A DNA stretch of 64,000 nucleotides from Chitinophagales bacterium (GCA_017303395.1 JAFLBN010000004.1:124001-188000); one strand, 5' to 3'. Shown: positions 7,362-16,818, counted from the first letter of the stretch. The notes: generated by a model not told the origin, from the sequence alone. Numbers and translations are program-made.

Positions 7362-10300
7362 ATGGCGTTTGGTAAAAGACTCTTCATATCTGCTTCTTTC
7401 CTAATAACATTTTTTTCTTCTGTGGCACTTGCACAGCGCAGCCGCGTTGTAACGAATAACAATGCTGCTCCTGCTGTGAACCTGAAAGCCAGGTGGGTAG
7501 ATAGTGTCTATAACAAACTAAGCGATACCGAACGCGTAGGCCAGTTGTTTATGGTGGCTGCTTACAGTGGTGGTAAGGACTATAACGAAGAGAAAATCAA
7601 ACAACTGCTTACAGACCGCCGCATTGGTGGTGTCATCTTCATGCAGGGTACTTGCGAGGCGCAGGCATCGCTCAACAACTTGTATCAGCAAATGGCCAAT
7701 GTACCGTTGCTGGTAGGTATGGACGCAGAATGGGGGCTTGGTATGCGCCTGACGGGTGTAAAGAACCTGCCCAAATCTATGATGATAGGTGCTACGCGCG
7801 ATACTGCTATTGCCTATCAGGTAGGTGCTGCCATTGCCAAACAGTGCAAGCGCATGGGCGTGCACATCAACTTCGGCCCAGTGGTAGATGTGAACAACAA
7901 CCCCAACAATCCCATCATCAACGCACGCTCTTACGGAGAGGATAAAAGGCTTGTAACACAAATGGCACTTGCCTATATGCGTGGTATGCAGGACAATGGT
8001 GTGATGGCATGTGCCAAACACTTCCCGGGCCACGGTGATACAGATGCAGATTCTCACGAGGATATGCCTGTTATCAGCAAAAGCCTTGCACAGCTCGATA
8101 CATTGGAGTTGTACCCTTACAAGGAAATGATTCGCAACGGTATCAAAAGTGTGATGGTTGCACACCTTGCAGTACCGGCATTGGAATCCGTTAAAAAAGT
8201 ACCTACTACATTATCATACAACACCATTACCGGTTTGCTGCGAAACAAACTTGGCTTCAAAGGCATCGTATTTACCGATGCACTGAATATGAAAGGTGTT
8301 GCCAAATATTATGAACCCGGTGAAATAGATGCCCGCGCATTGATAGCAGGCAACGATATGCTGCTCTTCTCGCAAGATGTACCGTCAGGCATGAAGAAAA
8401 TACTGGCTGCTGTAGATAGTGGCAAGCTGACATGGGCAGATATTGAAATACATGTAAAGAAAGTACTGGCAGCAAAATACGATGCAGGCCTCAGCAGATG
8501 GAAACCTGTTGAAAGCATCAATGCTACGGAAGAAGTAACAGGTGTGGTAATCCCGCTGCGCTATGCTACAACCAAAAAAGCTGTCACACTGGTGCGCGAC
8601 AGGAACAATATTATTCCTGATTTGCTCAATACCAGAAAACGTGTGGGCTATGTAGGCATCAATGCAAAAGACAGCAGTTTCCTTTCTACTGCGCTGTTGC
8701 AGGTACTGCCGAATATGAAAATGCAATGGCTGCCGAAAGGTAGTAGTGGTGCTACTGCAAACAAACTGATGGGAGCCATCAGCATGAATGACATCACAAT
8801 TGTCGGTATTCATAACATGAGCTTCTATCCTACAAACGGTTATTATTCGCTCGATGACCAACAGGTAGCACTCATTAAGCAACTGGCAAACCGCCGCGAT
8901 GTAATGATAGCACTGATGGGCAACCCATACCTGCTGAAGAATACCTGTGAAGTAGGCTCTGCCATTGTTACCTACGAAGACGATAGCCTTGCAGAGCAAG
9001 CTGTAGCTCGTGTACTGTTGCGCAAAGAAGATGCGCGTGGCACATTGCCTGTTACCCCTTGTATAGATATGCAAACAGAGGGCAATGTATTGCTTGCATC
9101 AGGCAAAACAGTTGCACCGAAATTGGATGAACTGGTAAAAACAGACTATACCGAAGATGCAGGTGTTATCAATACTGCCGCGCTCGACAAGCTGGATATG
9201 TTCCTGCAACGCAGCATAGTTGATGGTGCGTTCCCGGGTTGCAGGGTACTGGCTGCCAAAGACGGTAAAGTGTTTTACGATAAGTCTTTCGGCTATTACG
9301 ACTATACTAAGAAGCAGGCTGTAACAGACAATACACTCTACGATATAGCATCTGTTACCAAAGTAGCATCTACCACACTGGCAGTAATGCGCCTCTACGA
9401 AACAGGTAAATTGAGCCTTGATAAAACCATCGGCGATTACCTGCCTATTGTAAAAGGTACTGACAAGGCCGACCTGAAAATAAGAGACCTGTTGATGCAT
9501 CAGGCAGGGCTGAAAAGCTGGATACCTTTCTACAAAGAAACACTGGACGAGAAAGGCAATCTGAACCCTGAACTGTACAGTACTAAAGCAGACAATCAGA
9601 AATGGGTAGAGGTGGCTAAAAACCTGTACCTGCGTGGCGACTACATTGATACTATCTGGAGTAAAGTACTGGCAAGTCCTTTAGAAAATAAAGGCAAATG
9701 CGTGTACAGCGATTTAGATTTCTACTTCCTTGCTGCTATTGCAGAGAAGATAACAGGACAGCGCATTGATAAATATGTGGAAGAACAATTTTACAAACCA
9801 CTTGGTTTGAAGAACACCACTTACAATCCGTTGAAGAAATTCAAAGAGACTGATATTGCACCTACGGAAAATGACATCTTCTTCCGCCATCAGCAGATTA
9901 GAGGTTATGTGCACGATCAGGGTGCTGCTATGCTGGGTGGTGTGGCAGGCCATGCAGGTGTGTTCTCTACTGCCAGCGACCTTGCAGCTATCTTCCAGAT
10001 GCTGCTGAACAAAGGCACCTACAAAGGACAGCGTTATTTCAAGAAAGAAACCGTTGAGAAATTTACTGCGTACAATTCACTCATCAGCCGCAAAGGGCTT
10101 GGCTTCGATAAACCTAAAGAAGACAAAGACGACGGCGGACCTGCGGGCAACAGGTGCAGTGGTTATGCATTCGGTCATCAGGGCTTTACAGGTACTTGTG
10201 CATGGGCAGATCCTGCAACGGGTATAGTGTTCGTGTTCCTATCAAACAGGGTGAGTCCTTCTGCGGATAACAACGGTATTAATCGCCTGAGTGTACGCAC

Positions 10301-10394
10301 CATTGCACAGGACTATATTTATGAGGCGCTGGGCTTTGGCATCAACCACGAACGCCCTGCAGTTTACAAAACACAGTCTACACAAAACAAATAA
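7362..10394 (+). CDS. GH3 beta-N-acetylhexosaminidase fused to a beta-lactamase-fold serine hydrolase
   Basis: A 1010-residue exported protein with a signal peptide ending near SVALAQ. Residues about 40-380 form a NagZ-like glycoside hydrolase family 3 domain, with the KHFPGHGDTDADSH motif (residues about 219-232) holding the His-Asp acid/base pair and the nucleophile region FTDALNM near 305. A middle domain (about 400-600) resembles the GH3 C-terminal alpha/beta domain. Residues about 625-1000 are a class C beta-lactamase/penicillin-binding-type domain with the Ser-x-x-Lys motif SVTK (Ser near 664), a YSD motif and HQGFTG. The fusion suggests combined cleavage of GlcNAc-MurNAc bonds and a peptide or ester bond of cell-wall fragments in the periplasm. 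This architecture is known in Bacteroidota; the substrate of the second domain is inference. Confidence 0.9.
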   Translation: MAFGKRLFISASFLITFFSSVALAQRSRVVTNNNAAPAVNLKARWVDSVYNKLSDTERVGQLFMVAAYSGGKDYNEEKIKQLLTDRRIGGVIFMQGTCEAQASLNNLYQQMANVPLLVGMDAEWGLGMRLTGVKNLPKSMMIGATRDTAIAYQVGAAIAKQCKRMGVHINFGPVVDVNNNPNNPIINARSYGEDKRLVTQMALAYMRGMQDNGVMACAKHFPGHGDTDADSHEDMPVISKSLAQLDTLELYPYKEMIRNGIKSVMVAHLAVPALESVKKVPTTLSYNTITGLLRNKLGFKGIVFTDALNMKGVAKYYEPGEIDARALIAGNDMLLFSQDVPSGMKKILAAVDSGKLTWADIEIHVKKVLAAKYDAGLSRWKPVESINATEEVTGVVIPLRYATTKKAVTLVRDRNNIIPDLLNTRKRVGYVGINAKDSSFLSTALLQVLPNMKMQWLPKGSSGATANKLMGAISMNDITIVGIHNMSFYPTNGYYSLDDQQVALIKQLANRRDVMIALMGNPYLLKNTCEVGSAIVTYEDDSLAEQAVARVLLRKEDARGTLPVTPCIDMQTEGNVLLASGKTVAPKLDELVKTDYTEDAGVINTAALDKLDMFLQRSIVDGAFPGCRVLAAKDGKVFYDKSFGYYDYTKKQAVTDNTLYDIASVTKVASTTLAVMRLYETGKLSLDKTIGDYLPIVKGTDKADLKIRDLLMHQAGLKSWIPFYKETLDEKGNLNPELYSTKADNQKWVEVAKNLYLRGDYIDTIWSKVLASPLENKGKCVYSDLDFYFLAAIAEKITGQRIDKYVEEQFYKPLGLKNTTYNPLKKFKETDIAPTENDIFFRHQQIRGYVHDQGAAMLGGVAGHAGVFSTASDLAAIFQMLLNKGTYKGQRYFKKETVEKFTAYNSLISRKGLGFDKPKEDKDDGGPAGNRCSGYAFGHQGFTGTCAWADPATGIVFVFLSNRVSPSADNNGINRLSVRTIAQDYIYEALGFGINHERPAVYKTQSTQNK

Positions 10395-10409
10395 CTATTA
10401 TATATCTCA

Positions 10410-10442
10410 TTGCTAAGCATTTAGGCATTAAAGCTATCTTTG
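10410..10442 (+). promoter_or_regulatory. promoter of the 2-oxoacid dehydrogenase gene (TTG ... TATCTTTG)
   Basis: TTG at 10410-10412 and TATCTTTG at 10435-10442 are separated by 22 bases, close to the Bacteroidota -33/-7 arrangement. The TTG inside the -7 box is in frame with the gene but should not be the start codon. Confidence 0.6.
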
Positions 10443-10460
10443 TCCGCACAATTAGCTCGT

Positions 10461-12440
10461 ATGCAATTCGACAAAAGCGGTCTTGATAATTATAAACTGA
10501 TAGAACTTTATAGCGAACTGGTTCGTCCGCGTATGATAGAGGAGAAAATGCTTGTTCTTCTCCGTCAGGGACGCATCAGCAAATGGTTTAGTGGTATAGG
10601 ACAGGAAGCCATTGCAGTAGGTGCTACTATGGCCCTCGATAAGGATGAATACGTAATGCCGCTGCACCGCAATCTGGGTGTATTTACAGCCCGCAAAATG
10701 CCATTCGATAAACTATTTATGCAATGGCAGGGCAAGAAAGAAGGCTTCAGTAAAGGCCGTGAGCGTTCATTTCACTTTGGTGCAAACGAGTATCACATCT
10801 GTGGTATGATATCGCACCTCGGTCCGCAACTGGCCATAGCCGATGGTATTGCATTGGCACACAAGCTGCGCAAAGACAATAAAGTATCTGTTGCATTCAG
10901 CGGCGATGGCGGCACCAGCGAAGGTGATTTTCACGAAGCACTGAACGTAGCAGCCGTATGGGGTTTGCCGGTTATCTTCATTATCGAGAATAATGGTTAT
11001 GGCCTCAGCACACCTGTCAACGAGCAGTTTGTTTGTAATCAACTGGCAGACCGTGCCGTTGGTTATGGCATGAAGGGTATTACCATAGATGGTAACAACA
11101 TACTTGAAGTTTATAAGACAATCAAAGAAGCACGCGAATACTGTATTACAGAGCAGAAGCCTATCCTCATAGAGTGTATGACCTTCCGTATGCGCGGCCA
11201 CGAAGAGGCAAGCGGTGTGAAGTATGTACCTAAAGAACTGTTTGAAGAATGGGGCAAGAAAGACCCTGTTGCCAATTACGAAGCATACCTGCTGCAACAA
11301 GGCATTCTTACAGAAGCCATTATACAAGAGATACGCAACAGAATACAACAAGATATAGAAGCAGGGCTTGCAACAGGCTTTGCAGCGGGTGCTGTAGTGG
11401 CAAATACCGCTGAAGAAGTAGCTGATGTATATGCTCCTTGCAATATCACTACCACTACACCTGCAACATCTGCCACATCCGAAAAGAAATTCATACAGGC
11501 CATCAGCGATGGTTTGAGGCAGAGTATGGAAAAGCATAACAACCTTGTGCTGATGGGACAGGACATTGCAGAGTATGGCGGCGCATTTAAAGTAACAGAA
11601 GGTTTCGTAGCACAGTTTGGTAAAGAACGCGTGCGCAATACGCCGCTTTGCGAAAGTGCCATAGTAGGTACTGCACTTGGCCTTTCTATCAAGGGCTATA
11701 AGTCTATGATGGAAATGCAGTTTGCCGATTTCGTAACGGTGGGCTTCAATCAGATTATAAACAATCTTGCCAAGATACACTACCGCTGGGGGCAGAATGC
11801 GGATGTAGTAGTACGTATGCCAACAGGCGGTGGCGTAGGTGCAGGCCCGTTCCACTCACAAAGCAACGAGGCATGGTTTACACATACACCAGGCTTGAAA
11901 GTGGTTTACCCATCTACACCGGAAGACGCAAAAGGCTTGCTGATAGCAGCCATCGAAGATCCTAACCCTGTTATGTTCTTCGAGCACAAAGCACTGTACC
12001 GCAGCATCAGTGGTATGGTACCTGACGATTACTATACTATAGAAATAGGCAAGGCACGCCATGTACAGGCAGGTGAAGACATCAGCATCATTACCTACGG
12101 TAGCGGTGTGCACTGGGCTACAGACTATGCAGCACAGCACCCTGATGTATCGATAGATATCCTCGACCTGCGCTCACTGTTGCCACTGGATTATGATGCA
12201 ATACGTGCTGCAGTACAGCGTACAGGCAAGGTATTGTTGCTACACGAAGACACATTGTTTGGTGGTATTGGTGGTGAACTGGCAGCGTGGATATCCGAAA
12301 ACTGCTTCGAGTTGCTGGATGCACCGATAGTACGTTGCGCAAGCCTTGATACCCCTGTACCATTTGCCATAGAGCTGGAACAAAACTTCATGGCTAAAGG
12401 TAGGTTGCACGAAAGTGTACAAAAACTGATGGCTTACTAA
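10461..12440 (+). CDS. 2-oxoacid dehydrogenase E1 component, alpha and beta subunits fused
   Basis: Thiamine-diphosphate enzyme that decarboxylates branched-chain 2-oxoacids (or pyruvate) and passes the acyl group to the lipoyl E2 subunit. Residues about 10-320 are the alpha part, with the ThDP motif from GDGGTSEGDFHEA to IIENNGYG. A linker rich in Ala and Thr follows, and residues about 345-655 are the transketolase-like beta part (LMGQDIAEYGGAFKVTEG, MEMQFADF). Alpha and beta are separate proteins in many bacteria; this single-chain form is frequent in Bacteroidota. Start chosen at ATG 10461 (MQFDKSGLDNY), because the upstream TTG sits in the promoter. No E2 or E3 gene is adjacent. Confidence 0.9.
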   Translation: MQFDKSGLDNYKLIELYSELVRPRMIEEKMLVLLRQGRISKWFSGIGQEAIAVGATMALDKDEYVMPLHRNLGVFTARKMPFDKLFMQWQGKKEGFSKGRERSFHFGANEYHICGMISHLGPQLAIADGIALAHKLRKDNKVSVAFSGDGGTSEGDFHEALNVAAVWGLPVIFIIENNGYGLSTPVNEQFVCNQLADRAVGYGMKGITIDGNNILEVYKTIKEAREYCITEQKPILIECMTFRMRGHEEASGVKYVPKELFEEWGKKDPVANYEAYLLQQGILTEAIIQEIRNRIQQDIEAGLATGFAAGAVVANTAEEVADVYAPCNITTTTPATSATSEKKFIQAISDGLRQSMEKHNNLVLMGQDIAEYGGAFKVTEGFVAQFGKERVRNTPLCESAIVGTALGLSIKGYKSMMEMQFADFVTVGFNQIINNLAKIHYRWGQNADVVVRMPTGGGVGAGPFHSQSNEAWFTHTPGLKVVYPSTPEDAKGLLIAAIEDPNPVMFFEHKALYRSISGMVPDDYYTIEIGKARHVQAGEDISIITYGSGVHWATDYAAQHPDVSIDILDLRSLLPLDYDAIRAAVQRTGKVLLLHEDTLFGGIGGELAAWISENCFELLDAPIVRCASLDTPVPFAIELEQNFMAKGRLHESVQKLMAY

Positions 12441-12448
12441 TACTTTAT

Positions 12449-12456
12449 TACTTTAG
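12449..12456 (+). promoter_or_regulatory. possible -7 element, TACTTTAG variant
   Basis: Resembles TAnnTTTG with A at position 7; it lies 18 bases before the lipoprotein ATG. One of several similar variants in the window. Confidence 0.35.
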
Positions 12457-12474
12457 TAGAAGAATTCATAAATC

Positions 12475-13335
12475 ATGCGTTCAATCAACCTCATAATAGT
12501 AGCAGGTGCATTGCTGTTGCAGGCATGTGGTAGCGACCAGCCAAACAAGGGCAAACCAATAGTACTGGGCGACCCTGCTACCATTGTTACTGAAACAGAC
12601 TCTCAGTACCTGCAAGACTTTGTAGCAGACATAAAACCAATTGAGAAACCTGTTGAAACAACACCAACAGAAGATACTGCAACCAAAGCACCTGCCGAGG
12701 CTCCTAAGCAAGAGCCTGCAAAAGCGGAGGAGCCTAAGAAAGAAGAATCTAAACAAACTGCTGCTGCGCCTGCACCAAAAGGCAATGGCCTGAAGGTAGA
12801 GTTTAAAGAGATTACCATACTGATACCAAACATCAACACACGTACCTACAAACAGCAGGATACGAAGAAAGCCAATGGTGCTACTTACGAATTGACAGGT
12901 GGCAGCATAGCAGGCAATCATATAAAAGCAGGCGGTGGTAATGTAGCCAAGGTAGCACAACGCTACCAGACGGTGATTGCTGTGAAGACAGATATGGGTA
13001 CACTGGTACTGGAATCACTGAGCCGCACCACAGACTGGCAAAACCTGAAAGGTGGCAACAATACATTCAGCATCAGCGGGCTGGAACAAGGCCAACTGCA
13101 ATACATTAAAGCAGGCCCTGCAGCTATAAAGAATGCAGTAACTCGTGCCGCACGCAACAAACGTATGAGCCGTGCTACCGAGCAGAAATGGTTGAAGGCA
13201 ATCAGCCGTGTACGCGATGCTAATGATAAACCATTAGTAGTAATACTGCGCAGTGTAATGTGGAAGATAGAAGGCAAAGACGCATCCGGCAAGCCTTACC
13301 AGAAACAACTGAGATTAGACATACCGCTTAAATAA
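12475..13335 (+). CDS. lipoprotein of unknown function with Pro/Glu/Lys/Ala-rich linker
   Basis: A 286-residue protein starting with a lipoprotein signal (lipobox LLQAC, Cys near residue 18). Residues about 55-100 are a low-complexity stretch of Ala, Pro, Glu and Lys that probably spans the space between membrane anchor and folded domain. The C-terminal 180 residues are basic and predicted mixed alpha/beta, including a segment about modulation of attached residues (QWLKAISRV type helices), but I recognise no family. Located 34 bases after the dehydrogenase gene and followed by a bidirectional terminator; a TACTTTAG element may give it its own promoter. Function unknown. Confidence 0.65.
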   Translation: MRSINLIIVAGALLLQACGSDQPNKGKPIVLGDPATIVTETDSQYLQDFVADIKPIEKPVETTPTEDTATKAPAEAPKQEPAKAEEPKKEESKQTAAAPAPKGNGLKVEFKEITILIPNINTRTYKQQDTKKANGATYELTGGSIAGNHIKAGGGNVAKVAQRYQTVIAVKTDMGTLVLESLSRTTDWQNLKGGNNTFSISGLEQGQLQYIKAGPAAIKNAVTRAARNKRMSRATEQKWLKAISRVRDANDKPLVVILRSVMWKIEGKDASGKPYQKQLRLDIPLK

Positions 13336-13336
13336 G

Positions 13337-13364
13337 AAAAGCCCCGAGCAATTCGGGGCTTTTC
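13337..13364. terminator. bidirectional terminator, AAAAGCCCCGA stem
   Basis: AAAAGCCCCGA/TTCGGGGCTTTT hairpin with T-rich tails on both sides, separating the lipoprotein from the convergent RidA-like gene. Confidence 0.9.
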
Positions 13365-13366
13365 TT

Positions 13367-13780
13367 TTAGTCTATTGTTGCTATACACTTCAGCTCTATA
13401 GCTATAGGTGTTGGCAGTGAGTTTATCTCTACCGTCGTGCGGCAAGGTTGATTGTCTTTGAAGTACTCTGCATATATGGCATTGTACGTTGCAAAGTCGC
13501 GTTTCATGTTTACAAGGAATACGGTAACGTCCACCAGTTTATCCCAACTGCTACCGCTTTCTTCCAGTACTATCTTCACATTATCAAATACGTTGCGGCA
13601 TTGCGCTGCAAAGTCAAACTCAAGGAAGTTGCCATTCTTATCCAGCTTCAAACCCGGAATCTCGTTAGTAACAGTACGTGGGCCTATGCCTGAAAGAAAC
13701 AGCAGGTTGCCTACACGGCGTGCATGTGGATACAATCCTACCGGTGCCGGTGCTTTATCTGTAGATATACGTTCACTCAT
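13367..13780 (-). CDS. RidA-family protein, probable 2-aminomuconate deaminase
   Basis: A 137-residue member of the YjgF/YER057c/UK114 family. The segments GLYPHARRVGNLLFLSGIGP, QCRNVFDNVK, SSWDKLVDVTVFL, DFATYNAIYAEYF and PTPIAIELKCIAT fit the branch of the family that contains 2-aminomuconate deaminase (AmnD/NbaF type) better than the general imine deaminase RidA. The catalytic Arg is in NQPCRTT. The reaction would turn 2-aminomuconate into 4-oxalocrotonate, a late step of tryptophan/kynurenine and 2-nitrobenzoate breakdown. The neighbouring aldehyde dehydrogenase would catalyse the preceding step. The assignment is from recalled family patterns plus context. Confidence 0.8.
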   Translation of the reverse strand: MSERISTDKAPAPVGLYPHARRVGNLLFLSGIGPRTVTNEIPGLKLDKNGNFLEFDFAAQCRNVFDNVKIVLEESGSSWDKLVDVTVFLVNMKRDFATYNAIYAEYFKDNQPCRTTVEINSLPTPIAIELKCIATID

Positions 13781-13788
13781 AATTATAT

Positions 13789-13796
13789 CAAAAGTA
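13789..13796 (-). promoter_or_regulatory. -7 promoter element (TACTTTTG) before the RidA-like gene
   Basis: Exact TAnnTTTG match on the minus strand, eight bases before the ATG and within the 35-base gap after the aldehyde dehydrogenase gene. It suggests an internal promoter. Confidence 0.45.
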
Positions 13797-13815
13797 AAAA
13801 GTCAAAAATTAAATC

Positions 13816-15273
13816 TTATAAATCAATACACACATTCTTTACATCTGTAAAAAACTTCAGCGCATCCCAGCCACCTTCGCGGCCTACGCCCGAGTTTTTG
13901 AAACCACCGAATGGTGTACGCAAATCACGCAGCAACCAGCAGTTTACCCAAATGATGCCGCTATGTACTTTTGCAGCTACACGGTTGGCACGGCTCACGT
14001 CTTGTGTCCATATAGTAGCAGCAAGGCCATAGTCACTGCAATTTGCCAGTTCCAGTGCTTCGTCTTCTGTTTTAAAAGACTGTATCGTCACCACAGGTCC
14101 GAATATCTCTTCCATGTTAGTACGGCAGTTTGGCCCAAGCCCTCCAATAATTGTAGGCTCTATGAAATAACCATTCTCGCAACGTCCTGTACCCTTTACT
14201 GCATTACCACCCAGCAGTATTTTACCGCCTTCCTGCTTTGCCAGTTCTATACAGCTCATCACTTTATCAAAGTGCATTTTGCTGACAACTGCACCCTGCC
14301 TGCTGTTATCATCCAGTGGGTCGCCCACAGTCAGCTTCTTAGCTTTCTCTATAAACTCCGCTTTGAATTTTTCGTAGATGCTTTCTTCAACCAGTATGCG
14401 GCTACCGCACAGGCATATCTGCCCCTGATTGGCAAATGAAGATTGCAGTGTGGTACGCATCATCTTTTCCCAATCGCAATCGGCAAAAATGATGTTCGGG
14501 TTTTTACCCCCCAGTTCCAGTGATATTTTTTTGAACATCGGCGCAGCGACAGCGGCTATTTCTTTACCCGCACGTGTACTACCTGTAAATGATATGGCTT
14601 TTATTTCAGGGTGTGATACGATTGCAGAACCACAGTTAGGGCCATTGCCATGCAGTATATTCAACACACCTGCCGGCAAGCCTGCTTCTTTGCATACCAG
14701 GCTCAGCAGGTAGCCCGTCATTGGCGTTACCTCACTTGGTTTAGATACAACACAATTGCCTGCTGCCAGTGCAGGTGCTATCTTCCATGTAAAGAGATAC
14801 AAAGGCAGATTCCACGGAGAGATACAACCCACCACACCAATAGGTTGGCGCAGCGTATAGTTGATGGTACCATTCTCCATATTATGACTTTCGGTAGCAA
14901 AGTGCATCAGCCCTGTTGCAAAAAAGCGGAAGTTGCTGGATGCACGCGGTATATCCACGCGCTTGCTCAGCCACAGTGGTTTACCATTATCATTTGTTTC
15001 AGCCAGTGCCAGTGCATCCAGATTCTGGTCTATCAGCTCTGCAATGCGATTCAGTATACGAAACTTCTCTTCTGCTGGTGTAGCACTCCATGCAGGAAAA
15101 GCTGCTTTCGCCGCAGCAACTGCTTCTTCCACATCCTGCGCGGTGCTGTCGGGTATATAGCTATATACCTCACCCGTTGCAGGGTTTACATTGTCTATGT
15201 ATTTACCATTGGCTGGCGCTTTCAATTCGCCGCCTATATAGTTCAGTATCTTTTCAGGAGCTTTCAAATCCAT
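13816..15273 (-). CDS. aldehyde dehydrogenase, probable 2-aminomuconic semialdehyde dehydrogenase
   Basis: NAD(P)-dependent aldehyde dehydrogenase of 485 residues, full length. Cofactor motif FTGSTRAGKEIA, catalytic Glu in LELGGKNPNIIF and catalytic Cys in NQGQICLCGSR are present. The C-terminal VNCWLLRDLRTPFGGFKNSG is typical of the ALDH8A1/AmnC/XylG group that oxidises 2-aminomuconate or 2-hydroxymuconate semialdehydes. Together with the downstream RidA-like protein this points to kynurenine-pathway catabolism; earlier enzymes of that pathway are not in the window. ATG 15273 (MDLKAPEKIL) is chosen over the longer frame to 15339, since the -7 box (15285-15278) lies in between and four bases from this ATG. 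Confidence 0.88.
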   Translation of the reverse strand: MDLKAPEKILNYIGGELKAPANGKYIDNVNPATGEVYSYIPDSTAQDVEEAVAAAKAAFPAWSATPAEEKFRILNRIAELIDQNLDALALAETNDNGKPLWLSKRVDIPRASSNFRFFATGLMHFATESHNMENGTINYTLRQPIGVVGCISPWNLPLYLFTWKIAPALAAGNCVVSKPSEVTPMTGYLLSLVCKEAGLPAGVLNILHGNGPNCGSAIVSHPEIKAISFTGSTRAGKEIAAVAAPMFKKISLELGGKNPNIIFADCDWEKMMRTTLQSSFANQGQICLCGSRILVEESIYEKFKAEFIEKAKKLTVGDPLDDNSRQGAVVSKMHFDKVMSCIELAKQEGGKILLGGNAVKGTGRCENGYFIEPTIIGGLGPNCRTNMEEIFGPVVTIQSFKTEDEALELANCSDYGLAATIWTQDVSRANRVAAKVHSGIIWVNCWLLRDLRTPFGGFKNSGVGREGGWDALKFFTDVKNVCIDL

Positions 15274-15277
15274 TGTG

Positions 15278-15285
15278 CAAAGGTA
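15278..15285 (-). promoter_or_regulatory. -7 promoter element (TACCTTTG) of the aldehyde dehydrogenase gene
   Basis: Exact TAnnTTTG match ending four bases before the ATG, which predicts a leaderless or nearly leaderless mRNA. Confidence 0.6.
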
Positions 15286-15413
15286 ATGGTGTTGGCTGAA
15301 TAGTTGATAACGGTTTGAATTTGTTGCAGATTGTTGCAATTTTCTGCGTTTTTCTAAAAATCATCTTCTTTCAACCTTATCTACAACAAATATACTATTT
15401 TTTTGCAATAAAA

Positions 15414-16556
15414 TTAGTTAATACCCATCCGTTGTTTAAACTCAGGTTTCAGCAAGTCTTTCAGTTGGCTGTATGGTAAGAACAGTGTTATAATACCATC
15501 GGCATAAGAAGCTATCTCGTAAGGATTGTACACAAAATTGATACCTGTAGGTGTAATGCATATATTCCCGTTTGGGATTACCTTATCTGTCAGTAAACGG
15601 TCTTCAAAGCTTTCTGTAGCTGCAATCGCAAAATACCTCCGTGCTTCCGCATCAAGCAACAGGTTCAGTTTATTACTATCTACCGTCATTACATCCTCCA
15701 TATTCCATACACGTTTTTGTTGCATGTCTATATTCATATAGCTGACACCATAGTTGCCATGCGCACCACCTGTATATTCGCTGCCGGACATTTCCATCAC
15801 CAACCAGTTATTGTCGTTGAAGATTACATCCATTGCTACGCCGCTGTAATAATTATTCCAAGACTCTCCCAGATTGCTGTCTGGTTCTTCAGCTAATATT
15901 CCTCTGTACCACTTGCCATAATTATCTATCTGCTTCTTTACACAGTCTTCTATGGTAATAGCATTCAGACTATCCGCTCCCAACTCGTGCATTATCAGCT
16001 TTTCTATAAACTGAACATCTTCATTCTTCATAGCACTACTACCGCGTAGCAGTTTGTAAGCAATCGTAGCAGCAGGTTCTGGCTTATCTGCTTTGTACCT
16101 GATAGAATCTTCTTTTTCCCAGATGCTTAGTTGGTAACTACCTGTAGGGTACTCTTCTTTCAGGTTAATATCGTAAGTCTTACTCCCGTCAGGACTTGTC
16201 CACTTACCAATGATGGTATTGTCTTTCAACTTTATTTTCCATATAGCTTCTCTTTCATCTTCACGGGTGGCAGATGGCTCAGCCACCAAGTAACCATCTG
16301 CTATAGTTGTGTCTTTAGAGAAGTATATACCGATAGGTTTTCCTTGCTTTACATAATAATAACTGCCTGAAAGCGCACCCTTGTCTGATGACAAATGCAA
16401 CACAACGGGTTGTCCTGCAATAGTGCCACTGTAGCGCTTGTAATAGGTGTTATTATCTACCGCAACATCACTTTGATTTACGAACTTTTGTTGCGGTGCA
16501 TCATTATCGCAAGATGCCAACAAACAGCTAAACAACACTAAATACAGCCATTTCAT
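15414..16556 (-). CDS. lipoprotein with RsiV-like DUF3298 C-terminal domain
   Basis: A 380-residue lipoprotein (lipobox LLASC, Cys near residue 16). The middle part has repeated beta-strand segments about synthesis-free ligand-like folds (GTIAGQPVVLHL, GSYYYVKQGKPIGIYF). The C-terminal part, GGAHGNYGVSYMNID to YEIASYADGIITLFLPYSQL, matches the DUF3298/DUF4163 region shared with the B. subtilis anti-sigma factor RsiV, which binds lysozyme. No sigma factor is next to it and there is no membrane helix besides the lipid anchor, so an anti-sigma role is not implied. Located in the outer membrane or periplasm. The gene stands alone between opposite-strand neighbours. Confidence 0.75.
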   Translation of the reverse strand: MKWLYLVLFSCLLASCDNDAPQQKFVNQSDVAVDNNTYYKRYSGTIAGQPVVLHLSSDKGALSGSYYYVKQGKPIGIYFSKDTTIADGYLVAEPSATREDEREAIWKIKLKDNTIIGKWTSPDGSKTYDINLKEEYPTGSYQLSIWEKEDSIRYKADKPEPAATIAYKLLRGSSAMKNEDVQFIEKLIMHELGADSLNAITIEDCVKKQIDNYGKWYRGILAEEPDSNLGESWNNYYSGVAMDVIFNDNNWLVMEMSGSEYTGGAHGNYGVSYMNIDMQQKRVWNMEDVMTVDSNKLNLLLDAEARRYFAIAATESFEDRLLTDKVIPNGNICITPTGINFVYNPYEIASYADGIITLFLPYSQLKDLLKPEFKQRMGIN

Positions 16557-16818
16557 ACGCTATAGTTTCCTTTGTTGTAAAGATAGCTTTTAAAAAACAG
16601 TACACTTTAACCCAAACTTAAAGTTCTTACCTATTAATGCTCATAAGCCCAGTCTATACGCGTATAGTAATACTATCATTCTGTTTAATATTACTATCAA
16701 ATCGAAAGCGGCCTGCTTAAACACCTGTCATTTCATTTCAAGTTTTGTGCGAATTGAGAAAAAACCTTCAACAAAAAATCTGCACACCATGTTATTCCCT
16801 TTACAAAAACAATATAAC

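Noticed and set aside
10440-10460. TTG start of the 2-oxoacid dehydrogenase
   Set aside because: The TTG is the last part of the -7 element TATCTTTG; the ATG at 10461 gives the family N-terminus.
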